Shown: positions 29,324 to 38,595 of the stretch, one piece after another
Layout of the letters: each line of letters begins with the position of its first letter
Position numbering within the stretch: the first letter of the stretch is position 1
IMG/VR virus record: IMGVR_UViG_3300009124_000005
Coordinates: 1 to 64,000 of that record
Strand: one strand, 5' to 3'
Length of the DNA stretch: 64,000 bases
Origin: a virus
Notes under the pieces: generated by a model
Told to the model about the DNA's origin: nothing
The model's input: the letters and a program-made list of their open reading frames with translations, nothing else
Database searches by the model: none
Program-made: the position numbers and the translations under genes

Positions 29324-30315
29324 TAGAAAGACGCTGCTCCAATAGTGATATCTTCTGCAAACAGCATCTTCAACTCTGCAAAGTTGATTGTTATGTTAGT
29401 AGCAACTGGTGCTCCTCCTTCATATGAAGACCATGAACCATCAGGTGTATAGTTAATGGATACATTAGTGATAGCACAAGGTTTAAACTGTGATACAAAT
29501 GGATTCGGACTGCTGCCTGTCATAAAAGTTACCCGTACTACATTTGGGACATTAATAAAAGCACCACCTCCAAATGATGGAAGTATATTTTTTTTAAAGG
29601 TGTTGCAAATCGCACGAATTTGATTTGTTTCTTCTACGTTAGACGCAAACATTTTGTAAGTCAATGAAAATGTTCTCATCTCTGGAGATTCATACATCAT
29701 TTCTACATTAGGATTCACAATCGTACCACCAATTCCTCCTAATGCTTGGTTGAGAGTCACTCCAGAACCTAATGCCTTGTTAGCATTACTTACGAGGAAG
29801 TCTGCTGCTTTTTTTCTTGCCTCGTCGCCAAGATCTGTAATAGTGTCTCCTAAATTGAAGTCTCCACTCATTGCTTTCATCAAACGACCAGCAAGAAACC
29901 CAAAACCAGCACCAGACCAGTTTGCACCATATTCTGACTGAACATCTTCAGGCATATACATTATAATATTCTTGCCAGATTTGTCTCCTAAAATATTCTC
30001 GCTGTCATTAAAATCTATAGATTCTGAATATTCTTCTGCGTTACCTGACGCACCTCCAGTTTTAAACGGTGGCTTGTATTTAAAGAATTCAAATGTAACG
30101 TAGTCAGTGTCTCCTTCGATTCGTGCGTTACTATATGGGTATCTATAAGTAGAAGATTCTAAATTTAAACTGCCGAATTTAGAGGGTTTAAGCTTAAGTT
30201 TTTTTACTGCTGCTACTGCTTCCGAAGCCGCTTCTGCCACTTCCTCTTGACGTTTTTTAGCAGCTCTTGCAGCAGCAGCGTCTCTTTCTTTTCTCTTTTG
30301 CTCGGACCTACCCAT
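29323..30315 (-). CDS. 48: Baseplate tail-tube cap gp48
   Basis: 330 residues. Lys/Ala-rich N-terminal helix (KRKERDAAAARAAKKRQEE), then SGKNIIMYMPEDVQSEYGANW, YESPEMRTFSLTYKMFASNVEETNQIRAICNTFKK and SVNYTPDGSWSSYEGGAPV-like C-terminus, as in gp48, the platform on which the tail tube polymerises. One-base overlaps with gp53 and the upstream gene. Confidence 0.85.
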   Translation of the reverse strand: MGRSEQKRKERDAAAARAAKKRQEEVAEAASEAVAAVKKLKLKPSKFGSLNLESSTYRYPYSNARIEGDTDYVTFEFFKYKPPFKTGGASGNAEEYSESIDFNDSENILGDKSGKNIIMYMPEDVQSEYGANWSGAGFGFLAGRLMKAMSGDFNLGDTITDLGDEARKKAADFLVSNANKALGSGVTLNQALGGIGGTIVNPNVEMMYESPEMRTFSLTYKMFASNVEETNQIRAICNTFKKNILPSFGGGAFINVPNVVRVTFMTGSSPNPFVSQFKPCAITNVSINYTPDGSWSSYEGGAPVATNITINFAELKMLFAEDITIGAASF

Positions 30316-30986
30316 TACTGTACCATCTCCTTGTCTGACTGTTTACCATAACCTTTGATAACTCGTTGTGCTTTGATACGATCCTGATCTTTTTTAGAAA
30401 TTTCATCCCATACAGATTCTTTATCGTATGCAATGTTACCAGATCCTTTTGTAATAACGAAGTCTTCAACAGGTAAGAAGATAGATGTCTCCCACTCATC
30501 TATAGCAAGATCCAAGAAAGGACTTTTACAATGTGTCTTTATATATTTATGTATGATTATCTTGGGTAGGTCAATGAATCCACGTTCTAGTTTCTGAATT
30601 ACTTTAACTCTTGCTTTGGGTCTTAAGTAATGTAAATTAGCACCATAAAATTCATTGCCAAAGTCTTTTATTACATAGACTAATGGAAACTTATCGTAGT
30701 ATGGTAGACTCTTTGTTTTTGCTTCGTACTCAAACAAATATAAGTGACCATCTCTTACTGTGGTCCGTAAAATATTTTCATCTTGTTGAGTATCATATCG
30801 ATCACGTTTTTCGATTTCTAATACTCTTTGTGGTTCTGTTTTATATGTAGATGAAAGTGACTTTACCTTGTCCCTATACCAGGACACGGATTTTTTTTCT
30901 CCGTTCGTTGCATCACTAACTTTTTCAAAGATAGTTTTATATGTATTAGCAGTTCCTCCGAACCCTTTACTTTTTGTTTTTGCCAT
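30315..30986 (-). CDS. Conserved phage protein (223 aa), unknown
   Basis: Basic protein (pI high by composition) with YKTIFEKVSDATNGEKKSVSWYRDKV, TVRDGHLYLFEYEAKTK, FPLVYVIKDFGNEFYGANLHYL. Lies between gp4 and gp48 and overlaps gp4 by 20 nt. A virion or assembly protein by context; no T4 equivalent recognised. Confidence 0.75.
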   Translation of the reverse strand: MAKTKSKGFGGTANTYKTIFEKVSDATNGEKKSVSWYRDKVKSLSSTYKTEPQRVLEIEKRDRYDTQQDENILRTTVRDGHLYLFEYEAKTKSLPYYDKFPLVYVIKDFGNEFYGANLHYLRPKARVKVIQKLERGFIDLPKIIIHKYIKTHCKSPFLDLAIDEWETSIFLPVEDFVITKGSGNIAYDKESVWDEISKKDQDRIKAQRVIKGYGKQSDKEMVQ

Positions 30987-31431
30987 TAGATCTTCCTACT
31001 CCTAAATGATCTTCGGTAAGGATTAAAAATTTCATCTGTCTATCCTCACAAAAGTCTTCAGCAGCGTCCCATTTGGCACGGTTCTTCATAAATGTAAAGA
31101 CTTCTTTTTTCCAAGCGACAGTTTTGCGTTTGGGTTTTTCATTAGGTGGTTGTGTTTGTTTTTTAGGTTTCACTTCAATAATATACTTTTGATATTTACC
31201 ACTCTTATCTTTTACTTTGATGTAAAAGTCTGGATAATATCTATGTACTCTTCCGTCAGTAGGACACTTGTAAGGAATAATTATTTCCTCACTACCCCAC
31301 TCGATGATGCTACCATTATGATCACAGAAGAACATAAATTTACGCTCCCATAGCGAGCGATAAATTATTCTGGTTGGATTTCCTTTGTACTTCCGTGGGT
31401 TAGTTGGCTTATAAATGCCTGAATATGCCAT
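30967..31431 (-). CDS. 4: Head completion protein gp4
   Basis: 154 residues. YRSLWERKFMFFCD, IIEWGSEEIIIPYKCPTDGRVHRYYPDFYIKV, YIIEVKPKKQT: an endonuclease-like fold (E, PD, ExK) shared by gp4/gp50 head completion proteins, which finish filled heads before tail joining. First gene of the minus-strand unit, 28 nt after a late box. Confidence 0.85.
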   Translation of the reverse strand: MAYSGIYKPTNPRKYKGNPTRIIYRSLWERKFMFFCDHNGSIIEWGSEEIIIPYKCPTDGRVHRYYPDFYIKVKDKSGKYQKYIIEVKPKKQTQPPNEKPKRKTVAWKKEVFTFMKNRAKWDAAEDFCEDRQMKFLILTEDHLGVGRSNGKNKK

Positions 31432-31458
31432 GCTAAATATAGATGGACCAACTATTTT

Positions 31459-31465
31459 TATTTAG
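31459..31465 (-). promoter_or_regulatory. Late promoter box CTAAATA (minus strand)
   Basis: 28 nt upstream of the gp4 start. It lies inside a 5' extension of the divergent gene's frame, which argues against starting that gene at 31443. Confidence 0.6.
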
Positions 31466-31511
31466 CGTGTCATTAGATACTTTCATACAATCTATTGCTA
31501 AACAGGGGGGG

Positions 31512-32189
31512 ATGTCCTTCTCTAATGGTTATGATGTTGAGTTTAATCTTCCGAATAAGGATGAGAAAAAAGGTAGTGGGTTAGGGTTAACCGACTACCT
31601 TAAAGAAAAATGTGGTATTGAAGGCATTGGTGGGTCCACTAATGCAACTAATATGGGTGGATTAGTTCAGATGCTTTGTGATGAAGCACAACTTCCTAAT
31701 GTACAGGCAGCAGTAGGACAGTTGAGTGGTAGAGTTATGGGAGAAAGTCAGATTAGTTATCCATATGCCAGATTTTACAGTGATTTGTCACTCACATGGA
31801 TGTGTGATGCTAATATGATACCACTCAAATTTATTACGGGTTGGCATAACTATATCTTTGATGGTAATCAAAATGATTCTCCTATCAATAAGGAGAAAAG
31901 TAATTTAGAGGCAGTAAAGAATACACAACCCAATCCAATAACCAGAGCGATACGACTGAAATATCCTGAACAATATATGTGTCAGAAGGTAAAAATTACC
32001 AAAACTGAAAAGGGTAGATCCGCTCCTAACTCCCGAGTACCGATTAGTTACATCTTGGAAAATGTTTATCCATATTCTATTGATTCTATTCCGTTGTCCT
32101 ATGGTACTTCACAGATCACCAAGGTAACTGCTAACTTTTACTATCAAAAACATACTGTTGTTCTTAACGATGGTACTGATCAACACTAG
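31512..32189 (+). CDS. 54: Tail-tube-fold baseplate protein (gp54-like)
   Basis: 225 residues from the ATG after a G run (MSFSNGYDVEFNLPNK). GESQISYPYARFYSDLSLTWMCDANMIPLKFITGWHNYI and ENVYPYSIDSIPLSYGTSQITKVTANFYY fit the gp19/gp54 tube fold. gp54 starts tail-tube assembly on gp48. A longer frame to 31443 overlaps the minus-strand late promoter. Confidence 0.65.
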   Translation: MSFSNGYDVEFNLPNKDEKKGSGLGLTDYLKEKCGIEGIGGSTNATNMGGLVQMLCDEAQLPNVQAAVGQLSGRVMGESQISYPYARFYSDLSLTWMCDANMIPLKFITGWHNYIFDGNQNDSPINKEKSNLEAVKNTQPNPITRAIRLKYPEQYMCQKVKITKTEKGRSAPNSRVPISYILENVYPYSIDSIPLSYGTSQITKVTANFYYQKHTVVLNDGTDQH

Positions 32190-32215
32190 TAAGGCAAATT
32201 TGACTTTTCAGTTAC

Positions 32216-32271
32216 AAAAAAGTCGAAAAAAAATCGCCACCAAAAATTGACTCAAAAAGTCGAACTAAATA
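32216..32271 (+). promoter_or_regulatory. Extended late-promoter element before gp26
   Basis: CGAAAAAAAATCGCC, then A-tracts and AAAAAGTCG, ending in CTAAATA (32265-32271), 27 nt before the gp26 ATG. Almost the same arrangement recurs at 44221-44269. Confidence 0.65.
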
Positions 32272-32297
32272 AATATACGATTTGAACTCACATATCA

Positions 32298-33011
32298 ATG
32301 GCATTACCTAAACTTGGCGTACCTACGTATGAACTTACGTTGCCTTCTACCGGGAAAACTGTAAAATATAGACCATTTCTTGTTAAAGAAGAAAAAGTAC
32401 TACTTTTAGCATTAGAATCTGATAATGAGAAAGAAGTAATTACTGCTGTAAAAAACACATTGCGAGCATGTGTATTATCTAGAGTAAAAGTTGATCAACT
32501 ACCATCATTCGATCTGGAGTACCTATTTCTTAAGATTCGTGCTGCTGCTGTCGGTGAAGTTATCGAAATGACGGTAACTTGTACTGATGATAACGAAACT
32601 CAAGCAAAAGCATCAATCAATATTGATGAGGTTGAGGTAAAGAAAGATGATAAGCATAGTAGAAAGATTATGCTTACAGACGATATGGGGATTATGCTCA
32701 ATTATCCAAGTATGGATAGATTTATTGAATCGCAGTTTCTCAACAAAGATTTAGATCCAGAGCATATTTTCAACTTTATTGCTGAACATATTGAGCAAAT
32801 TTTTGATGGTGAAGATGTATATGATTCTACAACTACCACAAAGAAAGAGTTTCGTGAGTTTGTTGAGGGGTTGACCAGCAAACAGTTTGAAGCAATTCAA
32901 AACTTTTATGAGACTATGCCTCGCTTACTACACACATTTAAGGTGTTGAATCCTAATACTGGTAATGAATGTGAGTATACTATTGAGGGATTGCAAAGTT
33001 TTTTCGCATAG
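32298..33011 (+). CDS. 26: Baseplate hub assembly protein gp26 (tail-chaperone-like)
   Basis: 237 residues. MALPKLGVPTYELTLPSTGKTVKYRPFLVKEEKVLLLALES is the T4_baseplate (gp26) pattern, followed by a C-rich-free helical domain (IFNFIAEHIEQIFDGEDVYD; KKEFREFVEGLTSKQFEAIQNFYETMPRL). It ends on a slip site and lies directly before the tape measure gene, the place of tail assembly chaperones. Confidence 0.85.
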   Translation: MALPKLGVPTYELTLPSTGKTVKYRPFLVKEEKVLLLALESDNEKEVITAVKNTLRACVLSRVKVDQLPSFDLEYLFLKIRAAAVGEVIEMTVTCTDDNETQAKASINIDEVEVKKDDKHSRKIMLTDDMGIMLNYPSMDRFIESQFLNKDLDPEHIFNFIAEHIEQIFDGEDVYDSTTTTKKEFREFVEGLTSKQFEAIQNFYETMPRLLHTFKVLNPNTGNECEYTIEGLQSFFA

Positions 33012-33035
33012 CGGTCTTCCAGAATAGTTTGGAGG
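32999..33035 (+). promoter_or_regulatory. Putative -1 frameshift signal gp26 to gp51
   Basis: T TTT TTC (32999-33005) in the gp26 frame, two codons before its stop, then a stem CTTCCA (33016-33021)/TGGAGG (33030-33035) 10 nt downstream. Confidence 0.65.
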
Positions 33036-33196
33036 GCTATTACAAAACTAACTTTGCTTTGATGCAGTACCATAAATACTCTTTGACGGAGATTGAACAC
33101 CTCATGCCGTGGGAAAGAGAAGTTTATACTGCTCTTCTAATTCAACATATTCAAGAGGAAAAGAAAAAAGCAGAGGAAGCAAAGGCTCGTAGATGA
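33005..33196 (+). CDS. 51: gp51-like frame, probably read by -1 frameshift from gp26
   Basis: 63 codons after the slip site: FRIAVFQNSLEGYYKTNFAL, then YHKYSLTEIEHLMPWEREVY and a basic/acidic helical end QEEKKKAEEAKAR. MPWERE-type motifs are typical of T domains of tail chaperones and of gp51, the hub assembly catalyst. No ATG with a ribosome site: TTG 33029 and ATG 33062 are the only internal options. Fusion with gp26 would be about 299 residues. Stop overlaps the tape measure start (ATGA). Confidence 0.7.
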   Translation, partial: RIAVFQNSLEGYYKTNFALMQYHKYSLTEIEHLMPWEREVYTALLIQHIQEEKKKAEEAKARR

Positions 33197-36009
33197 ACTT
33201 CAACACCCCAGCACCAAAAGATATCGTAAGATGGTATAGGAAAGGTGTGCCTGGTGGTGGACAGAAGGATCGCATCTTTGATAGATTAAAAGCAAAGTTA
33301 ACTGGCGGCACGGATGATAGTGGCACCAGTTACTTTTCTATGTTGGAGAAGAAACTCTCCGATAAAGATGCTGATATAATTATCAAGAATATGAAGAAGG
33401 ATATCGATGGATATCCTATGTTTGAGACTGGTAGTACCAGTGGTCAGGATGAGAGAACATATCAAGAATGGATTGTTGAGAGATATTTAAAAACGGCTGG
33501 TACGGAAGGATTTACTGATACATCTGTTGCTGAAGAAAAGAAAGAAGAAGAAGTAGAAGAAGAAGCAGAAGAGATTGTAGAGGAAGCAGAAGAAGAAGTA
33601 AAAGAGAACATTGAAGAAGCAGTTGAGGTAGTAGACGAAGTAATAGAAGAAGCAGATGTATCGGAAGAAACGGGCGATATATCAGACATTACAGATATTT
33701 TACCGCAATCATTTATCGATGCAGTAAATCAAAAGCAAGGAACAGATTATCAAAAGACAAAGAAATCTACTGGGGTATCAAACACCAAGATTTTATCAAC
33801 ACTTGTTGGATCATTACAAAAAATCCAAGGACAACTTGGTAGTATTGATAATGAACTGAAAAAGCAGAATGCTCTTATTGGTGCTGCGTTAGGGACCACT
33901 GTAAGCAATCTTAATCAGATTGAGACCAGTCATGATGGTCTTAATGATAGATTCGATGGTATTCTAGAAGCATTTGAAGCACAGACCGCATTAAAGAAAA
34001 AAGAACTTGATGATGCAGAAATTGATGCTGCTATTGATGAACAAGACGATGTTATTGATGCTGCAGGAACAGAAGATATAAAAGGTTTTGATCCTAGAAA
34101 AGCGGGATCACCTGGTTATATTACTGGGTGGATTAAGAAAGCTCTTGGTAAACTATGGAAAAAATTTGCTCCTAAAAAAGTACGAGCGATTGTTAGACTT
34201 TTTAGAAATAAGTTAGCAAAATTTGCTCCTAAAAAACTTATACAATCTGTAACAAAAAAAGCACTTGGTATTAGTGCTGATGCTGGTAGACGTGGTGCTC
34301 AAAGAGTTGTAACTAGAAGTGCATTACAGATAGGAGGTAAGAAATTAGCCCAAGCAGGTGCTGTTAAAGCAACTCAAGCATTTGTTAAGAAAGCAGCATT
34401 AGGATTGATGCGTCCTATTATAAAACGCATCCCTATCTTTGGTGGATTGATTGATTTTGCTGTCTCACTGATGTTAGGAGAACCTGTAGGTAGAGCAGCA
34501 GCAAAAGCAGTGGGTGCTACTCTTGGTGGAGTTTTAGGAACGTTCATCCCCATTCCATTTGTTGGAACTGTTATTGGTGGTGTTCTTGGAGATATGGTGG
34601 GTGGATTCTTGTATGATGCACTGACTGGCGGGGGTGGTTCTACACCTAAAAAACAAGAAACCCCACAACAGAAAGAAACTGGTGGTTTAACAAAACCTGG
34701 ACCTGCAGTATTACATGGTACTGAAGCAATTATTCCTGCAGATCGGTATGAATCTGGTACAAAGAATCAAGATATGACAGGCAACGCACTGTCGCCTATT
34801 GGTGGAGCATTGATTGGAGCATCTGCTAACTTCTTGACACAAGCAGGACCAGCAGCATCTTTAGTTGCTCCTATGTTTAAGCAATCTGCCAACGCATTGA
34901 CAAAGTTCTTTGATGTACCTGCAACACTCGCACAGACAAATGTTGGTGGATCATTTGCTGGTATTGATACTACGATAAAAGATGCTAAAAAGAAGAGTGA
35001 TGATGAAGAGAATATAAATCCAGATGAGTTTGGACCTGAAGGTGGAATAGCAGAAGAAAAAATGCTCGATAAAATGAAGGGTGGGGTGACCGGATTCTTT
35101 GGTGGTATGCTAAAGTTATTTGGCATAAGAATGCCACCCGAAGTTGACGTTAATGATGATGATGGTAATGGTGGTAAATTTGGAGGAAATGGTAAGTTTA
35201 TTCAGGGCAACTCTGGAGCGTCTGGTGGCATACATTATCATATTGGTCCTGGTAGTTATCAAGATGGAAATATTACCTCTTCAGCTGGTAATGCTGATGC
35301 AAGAGCAGTAGCAGAAAAAGTAGTTAAGCATTTCCAAGGTAAAAAGAGTATCTACATTGGTAGATTGGGGTACACTGTTAAAGAATCTGATACCCCAGCG
35401 ATTATCAAAGAGAAAGTAAAACGAGGACAGGAGGTACATAGTTCTGGTCGTGGGTCACAAGGTGGTATTGACTTGCAGATTGGTGGTGCATCATATCCTG
35501 GAGCAAAAGTTCCTTTCCCATTAAAAACTGAAGGTCTTAAGTATCGTACTGGAGGTTTTGGTGTAACTGCTAAAGTTTCTGGTTCAAATGCATTTGTAGC
35601 ACATGGACTGTATGATGAAAATGGTAAGCAAGCACCACAAGAAGACAGTGTAGTATATGGTGAAGGTGGGGATACTCCATCAGTACCAACACAGATTGTC
35701 GTTGGTGATAGAGGAAAAGAAAAGGTTATGAAAAACCTGGTTGCTTCTTTTAAACCAGTATCTGATATGCTTGATGCATTTAACGCAGCACAGTCAACAG
35801 ATGAGGTGATTGCTGCCACTAGAGCATATGCTCCTGAAGTTCTTATGTATGATGATGATGAAGAGGGTGGGATGGGACAACAGATTATTGTGGTAAATAA
35901 TACACCACCTATGGCACCGATGCCTATGGGTGGTGGTGGTACTATAGTAACAAGAAAACCTACTACATCAGCATCAAAAACTTTACTGATGCAAAAACTA
36001 TTTGCTTGA
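33193..36009 (+). CDS. 29: Tail tape measure / hub protein (gp29-like)
   Basis: 938 residues. Acidic coiled-coil region (EEEVEEEAEEIVEEAEEEVK, about 115-150), further coiled coil, basic KKALGKLWKKFAPKK, a hydrophobic stretch (IPIFGGLIDFAVSLMLGEPV; GGVLGTFIPIPFVGTVIGGV, about 415-470), then TGGLTKPGPAVLHGTEAIIP, a motif seen in tape measure proteins. Sets tail length and is expelled at infection. Position after gp26/gp51 supports the call. Confidence 0.8.
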   Translation: MNFNTPAPKDIVRWYRKGVPGGGQKDRIFDRLKAKLTGGTDDSGTSYFSMLEKKLSDKDADIIIKNMKKDIDGYPMFETGSTSGQDERTYQEWIVERYLKTAGTEGFTDTSVAEEKKEEEVEEEAEEIVEEAEEEVKENIEEAVEVVDEVIEEADVSEETGDISDITDILPQSFIDAVNQKQGTDYQKTKKSTGVSNTKILSTLVGSLQKIQGQLGSIDNELKKQNALIGAALGTTVSNLNQIETSHDGLNDRFDGILEAFEAQTALKKKELDDAEIDAAIDEQDDVIDAAGTEDIKGFDPRKAGSPGYITGWIKKALGKLWKKFAPKKVRAIVRLFRNKLAKFAPKKLIQSVTKKALGISADAGRRGAQRVVTRSALQIGGKKLAQAGAVKATQAFVKKAALGLMRPIIKRIPIFGGLIDFAVSLMLGEPVGRAAAKAVGATLGGVLGTFIPIPFVGTVIGGVLGDMVGGFLYDALTGGGGSTPKKQETPQQKETGGLTKPGPAVLHGTEAIIPADRYESGTKNQDMTGNALSPIGGALIGASANFLTQAGPAASLVAPMFKQSANALTKFFDVPATLAQTNVGGSFAGIDTTIKDAKKKSDDEENINPDEFGPEGGIAEEKMLDKMKGGVTGFFGGMLKLFGIRMPPEVDVNDDDGNGGKFGGNGKFIQGNSGASGGIHYHIGPGSYQDGNITSSAGNADARAVAEKVVKHFQGKKSIYIGRLGYTVKESDTPAIIKEKVKRGQEVHSSGRGSQGGIDLQIGGASYPGAKVPFPLKTEGLKYRTGGFGVTAKVSGSNAFVAHGLYDENGKQAPQEDSVVYGEGGDTPSVPTQIVVGDRGKEKVMKNLVASFKPVSDMLDAFNAAQSTDEVIAATRAYAPEVLMYDDDEEGGMGQQIIVVNNTPPMAPMPMGGGGTIVTRKPTTSASKTLLMQKLFA

Positions 36010-36010
36010 A

Positions 36011-36018
36011 AATAAATA
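36011..36018 (+). promoter_or_regulatory. Late promoter box AATAAATA
   Basis: 20 nt before the ATG at 36039. Confidence 0.6.
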
Positions 36019-36038
36019 AAGGCATAGAGGCATAACTA

Positions 36039-38594
36039 ATGGCAGCAGGAACAGTCGGCTTTAACGACACTTCTCAACCAGGAAAGGACCATATTGGGGC
36101 AATGATCTCCAAGGTTATTGCTGCGCGTAAATTTGCCAGAGAAGAGCGAGAGGCAGCAGAAGAAAAGGCAAAGAAAGCAGGATATGATAGTTTAGATGAA
36201 CTTGGTGTAGAAAAAGGATTCTTTTTCAAGGCAGCACTGAAGAGTAAGTTCGGTGGATCATACATCAGTGGTAAGAAGCAAGACATTCAACAGACAGTTG
36301 ATCGTGTCAAACTGCTGAAGAATCCCAAGGCACAGTTCTGGAACTTTGTAGACAATAGAGGCGCTGACGGTAAAGAGATAAAGAAACTGTCTGAAGTTGA
36401 AAGATTTCGAGAACAGTTTGATAACTATGCATTTGTAAGTGCCAAGAGAGCTCCTGAAAAGGTAGAATCATCCGAAGAGATGATACCTGATACGGCAGAA
36501 GAAACTGCATCATCAGCATCAGGAACTGGTAAGAGTAGAGTATCACGAGAAGATATTCTTACTGCAGTAAGTGCCATTGCATCATCACTTGAACAGACTG
36601 CACAGTCTATCAATAATACACTTGGCGAGACAAAGAATATTGCCAGTGACGTACAGGCAATCAAGACTGATGTTATTGCTCAATTGAGTGAAAGAACTGA
36701 TACTATTGAAGCAAAGTTAGATGCTATTGCTGCTGCTATTAATGCACAGACAGCATTACAAAAGAAAACCACTGATGATAAACAAGGTGCTCAAAAAATG
36801 AGTGGTGGAGCAGCAGTTAAAAATGCTGCTGATAGTAATGTCGTTGATAATGTGATGACTCCTGAAGATGAAGGTGAAGAATCAGATTTAGATACAGATA
36901 ATATAGCAGATACACCTAGACAAGAACCTGATGCTGACGACCCCAACAAACCGCCAGAAGCAGAGACTGGTGGTATTGTTTCTGGTCCTGATAGTGGTTA
37001 TCTTGCCAAGTTGCATGGCGATGAGATGGTTGTTCCATTAGACAACAACTATACTCAAGGTGAACCAAGTGCGATGGATGGTAAGGTAAGACCTGTACCA
37101 GAAACTCCTGCTATGACGCCCAAAACTTCTGCAGTGTCATCTAAACCACAATCATTTGAGAAGGGAACATCTAACCTTGGTGGTAAGGTAGGATTTACTG
37201 ATTTAAATCTTGGTATGGCATCGAAATCTAGTAGTGGTTCTGATGCTATGACACAACCATTAATGGATGCAATGTCACTGCCTATGATGGTTGCTGGTGG
37301 TACAATACTATCATCCGTCACTAACTTGATGAATCAACTGGGACCAGAGGGTGATTCTTTTGCGGGTGAAATTGCCAAGGTAGCAAGACCTATCGCTGAT
37401 GTATTTGGGTTGCCTAATAGTCTTGCTAATAAAGTAACTGGACAAAAGAGTAGTAAGGGTGATTCTGATACTAAAAATAAAGATAAAACTGAAGCAAAGA
37501 AGAAAGGATTCTTTAGTAACTTATTTGAAAAGTTAAAGAAAGTTTCTGGTGGCGGTGGCGGCGGCGGAGGCGGCGGTGGTGGATCTACTACTGGTGGTGG
37601 CGGCAGTGGTGGTAGTGCTTCTCAAAAGGAAGTGGCCGATGTGATGGGAGCAGAGTTTGAAAAACAAGGATTATCTGAAGAAGGTGCAAAACTTGCCTTG
37701 GCAGAAATAGGACGAGAGAATAGTTTAAGTAGATCTCTTATTCTTGGTACTCATGATGATGGCGGCAAGACTGCATATGGTGCTGTTAGTTGGCAAGGCG
37801 GTCGGGAAAAAGTATTGTTGGATGAGTTAAAAGCAAGGGGGATTGATCCAACAGTAGCAGGACTTCAAGGTAGTGGAGACGAAGGTCTTCGCGCAAATGC
37901 AGCGGCGATGATTAAAGAAATTGCTGCCAGAGGGCATACAGAACTGTTAGATTTACTTAAGAAACCAAATCTTACCGATGCAGAAAAAGATAAGGTAAGA
38001 AAACTATTTAAAGATCAATACTTTGTTTATAATAAAGGTATTTCGATACAAAGAAGTAGAGACTGGTATGAAACTGTTAGTAAGATGGGTCAAACTCCCC
38101 CATCAAGTACAGAAGACGATATCGTAGATTCTACAGATTCTCCGGAATCTATGATACCTACAGATTCACAATTAATTACCCAGAACTTCGGAGCAAAGAC
38201 AGGAGATAGAATACACTTTATGCATAATGGCAAAATGCATAATGCATATAAAACTACTAAAGGTTTTGCGTTGTTTTACCATAAGATGCCTATTGATACA
38301 AGCAATGGTAAAAATGCTGCTGTAGTTAAATCTTTTATTAAAGAAGGTAAAAGACGATCAGCAATTAGTTCTCCAACTTCATCAGAAACACCTGGTCAGA
38401 CACAAGCAGCACTACAGAAACCAGATAAAAATACTGGTGGGTCGGGTGCAACTCAAGTTGCTATGTTAAATACTTCTGCGGGGCAGCAACAATCTGCAGG
38501 CACGAATAAACCTCCAACACCACAACAAACTGTTGTTAAAGAGGGTGACACTAATAATTTAACATCCATGTTTGCATCACCACTAGTAGGATAA
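36039..38594 (+). CDS. Second tape-measure-like protein with lysozyme-like domain
   Basis: 851 residues. Basic coiled coil at the N-terminus (AARKFAREEREAAEEKAKK), TGGIVSGPDSGYLAKLHGDE resembling the tape-measure motif of the upstream protein, a hydrophobic patch (LPMMVAGGTILSSVTNLM), a poly-glycine linker near residue 503-525, then EEGAKLALAEIGRENSLSRS ... YGAVSWQGG resembling a lytic transglycosylase/lysozyme domain. Probably a tail-tip structural protein that helps open the cell wall. Confidence 0.7.
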   Translation: MAAGTVGFNDTSQPGKDHIGAMISKVIAARKFAREEREAAEEKAKKAGYDSLDELGVEKGFFFKAALKSKFGGSYISGKKQDIQQTVDRVKLLKNPKAQFWNFVDNRGADGKEIKKLSEVERFREQFDNYAFVSAKRAPEKVESSEEMIPDTAEETASSASGTGKSRVSREDILTAVSAIASSLEQTAQSINNTLGETKNIASDVQAIKTDVIAQLSERTDTIEAKLDAIAAAINAQTALQKKTTDDKQGAQKMSGGAAVKNAADSNVVDNVMTPEDEGEESDLDTDNIADTPRQEPDADDPNKPPEAETGGIVSGPDSGYLAKLHGDEMVVPLDNNYTQGEPSAMDGKVRPVPETPAMTPKTSAVSSKPQSFEKGTSNLGGKVGFTDLNLGMASKSSSGSDAMTQPLMDAMSLPMMVAGGTILSSVTNLMNQLGPEGDSFAGEIAKVARPIADVFGLPNSLANKVTGQKSSKGDSDTKNKDKTEAKKKGFFSNLFEKLKKVSGGGGGGGGGGGGSTTGGGGSGGSASQKEVADVMGAEFEKQGLSEEGAKLALAEIGRENSLSRSLILGTHDDGGKTAYGAVSWQGGREKVLLDELKARGIDPTVAGLQGSGDEGLRANAAAMIKEIAARGHTELLDLLKKPNLTDAEKDKVRKLFKDQYFVYNKGISIQRSRDWYETVSKMGQTPPSSTEDDIVDSTDSPESMIPTDSQLITQNFGAKTGDRIHFMHNGKMHNAYKTTKGFALFYHKMPIDTSNGKNAAVVKSFIKEGKRRSAISSPTSSETPGQTQAALQKPDKNTGGSGATQVAMLNTSAGQQQSAGTNKPPTPQQTVVKEGDTNNLTSMFASPLVG

Positions 38595-38595
38595 T

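Noticed and set aside
33462-33689. Ser-rich minus-strand frame
   Set aside because: Reverse of the Glu-rich coiled coil of the tape measure gene; compositional artefact.
37549-37620. Glycine codon repeat as a regulatory repeat
   Set aside because: Encodes a poly-glycine linker in frame; no sign of another role.
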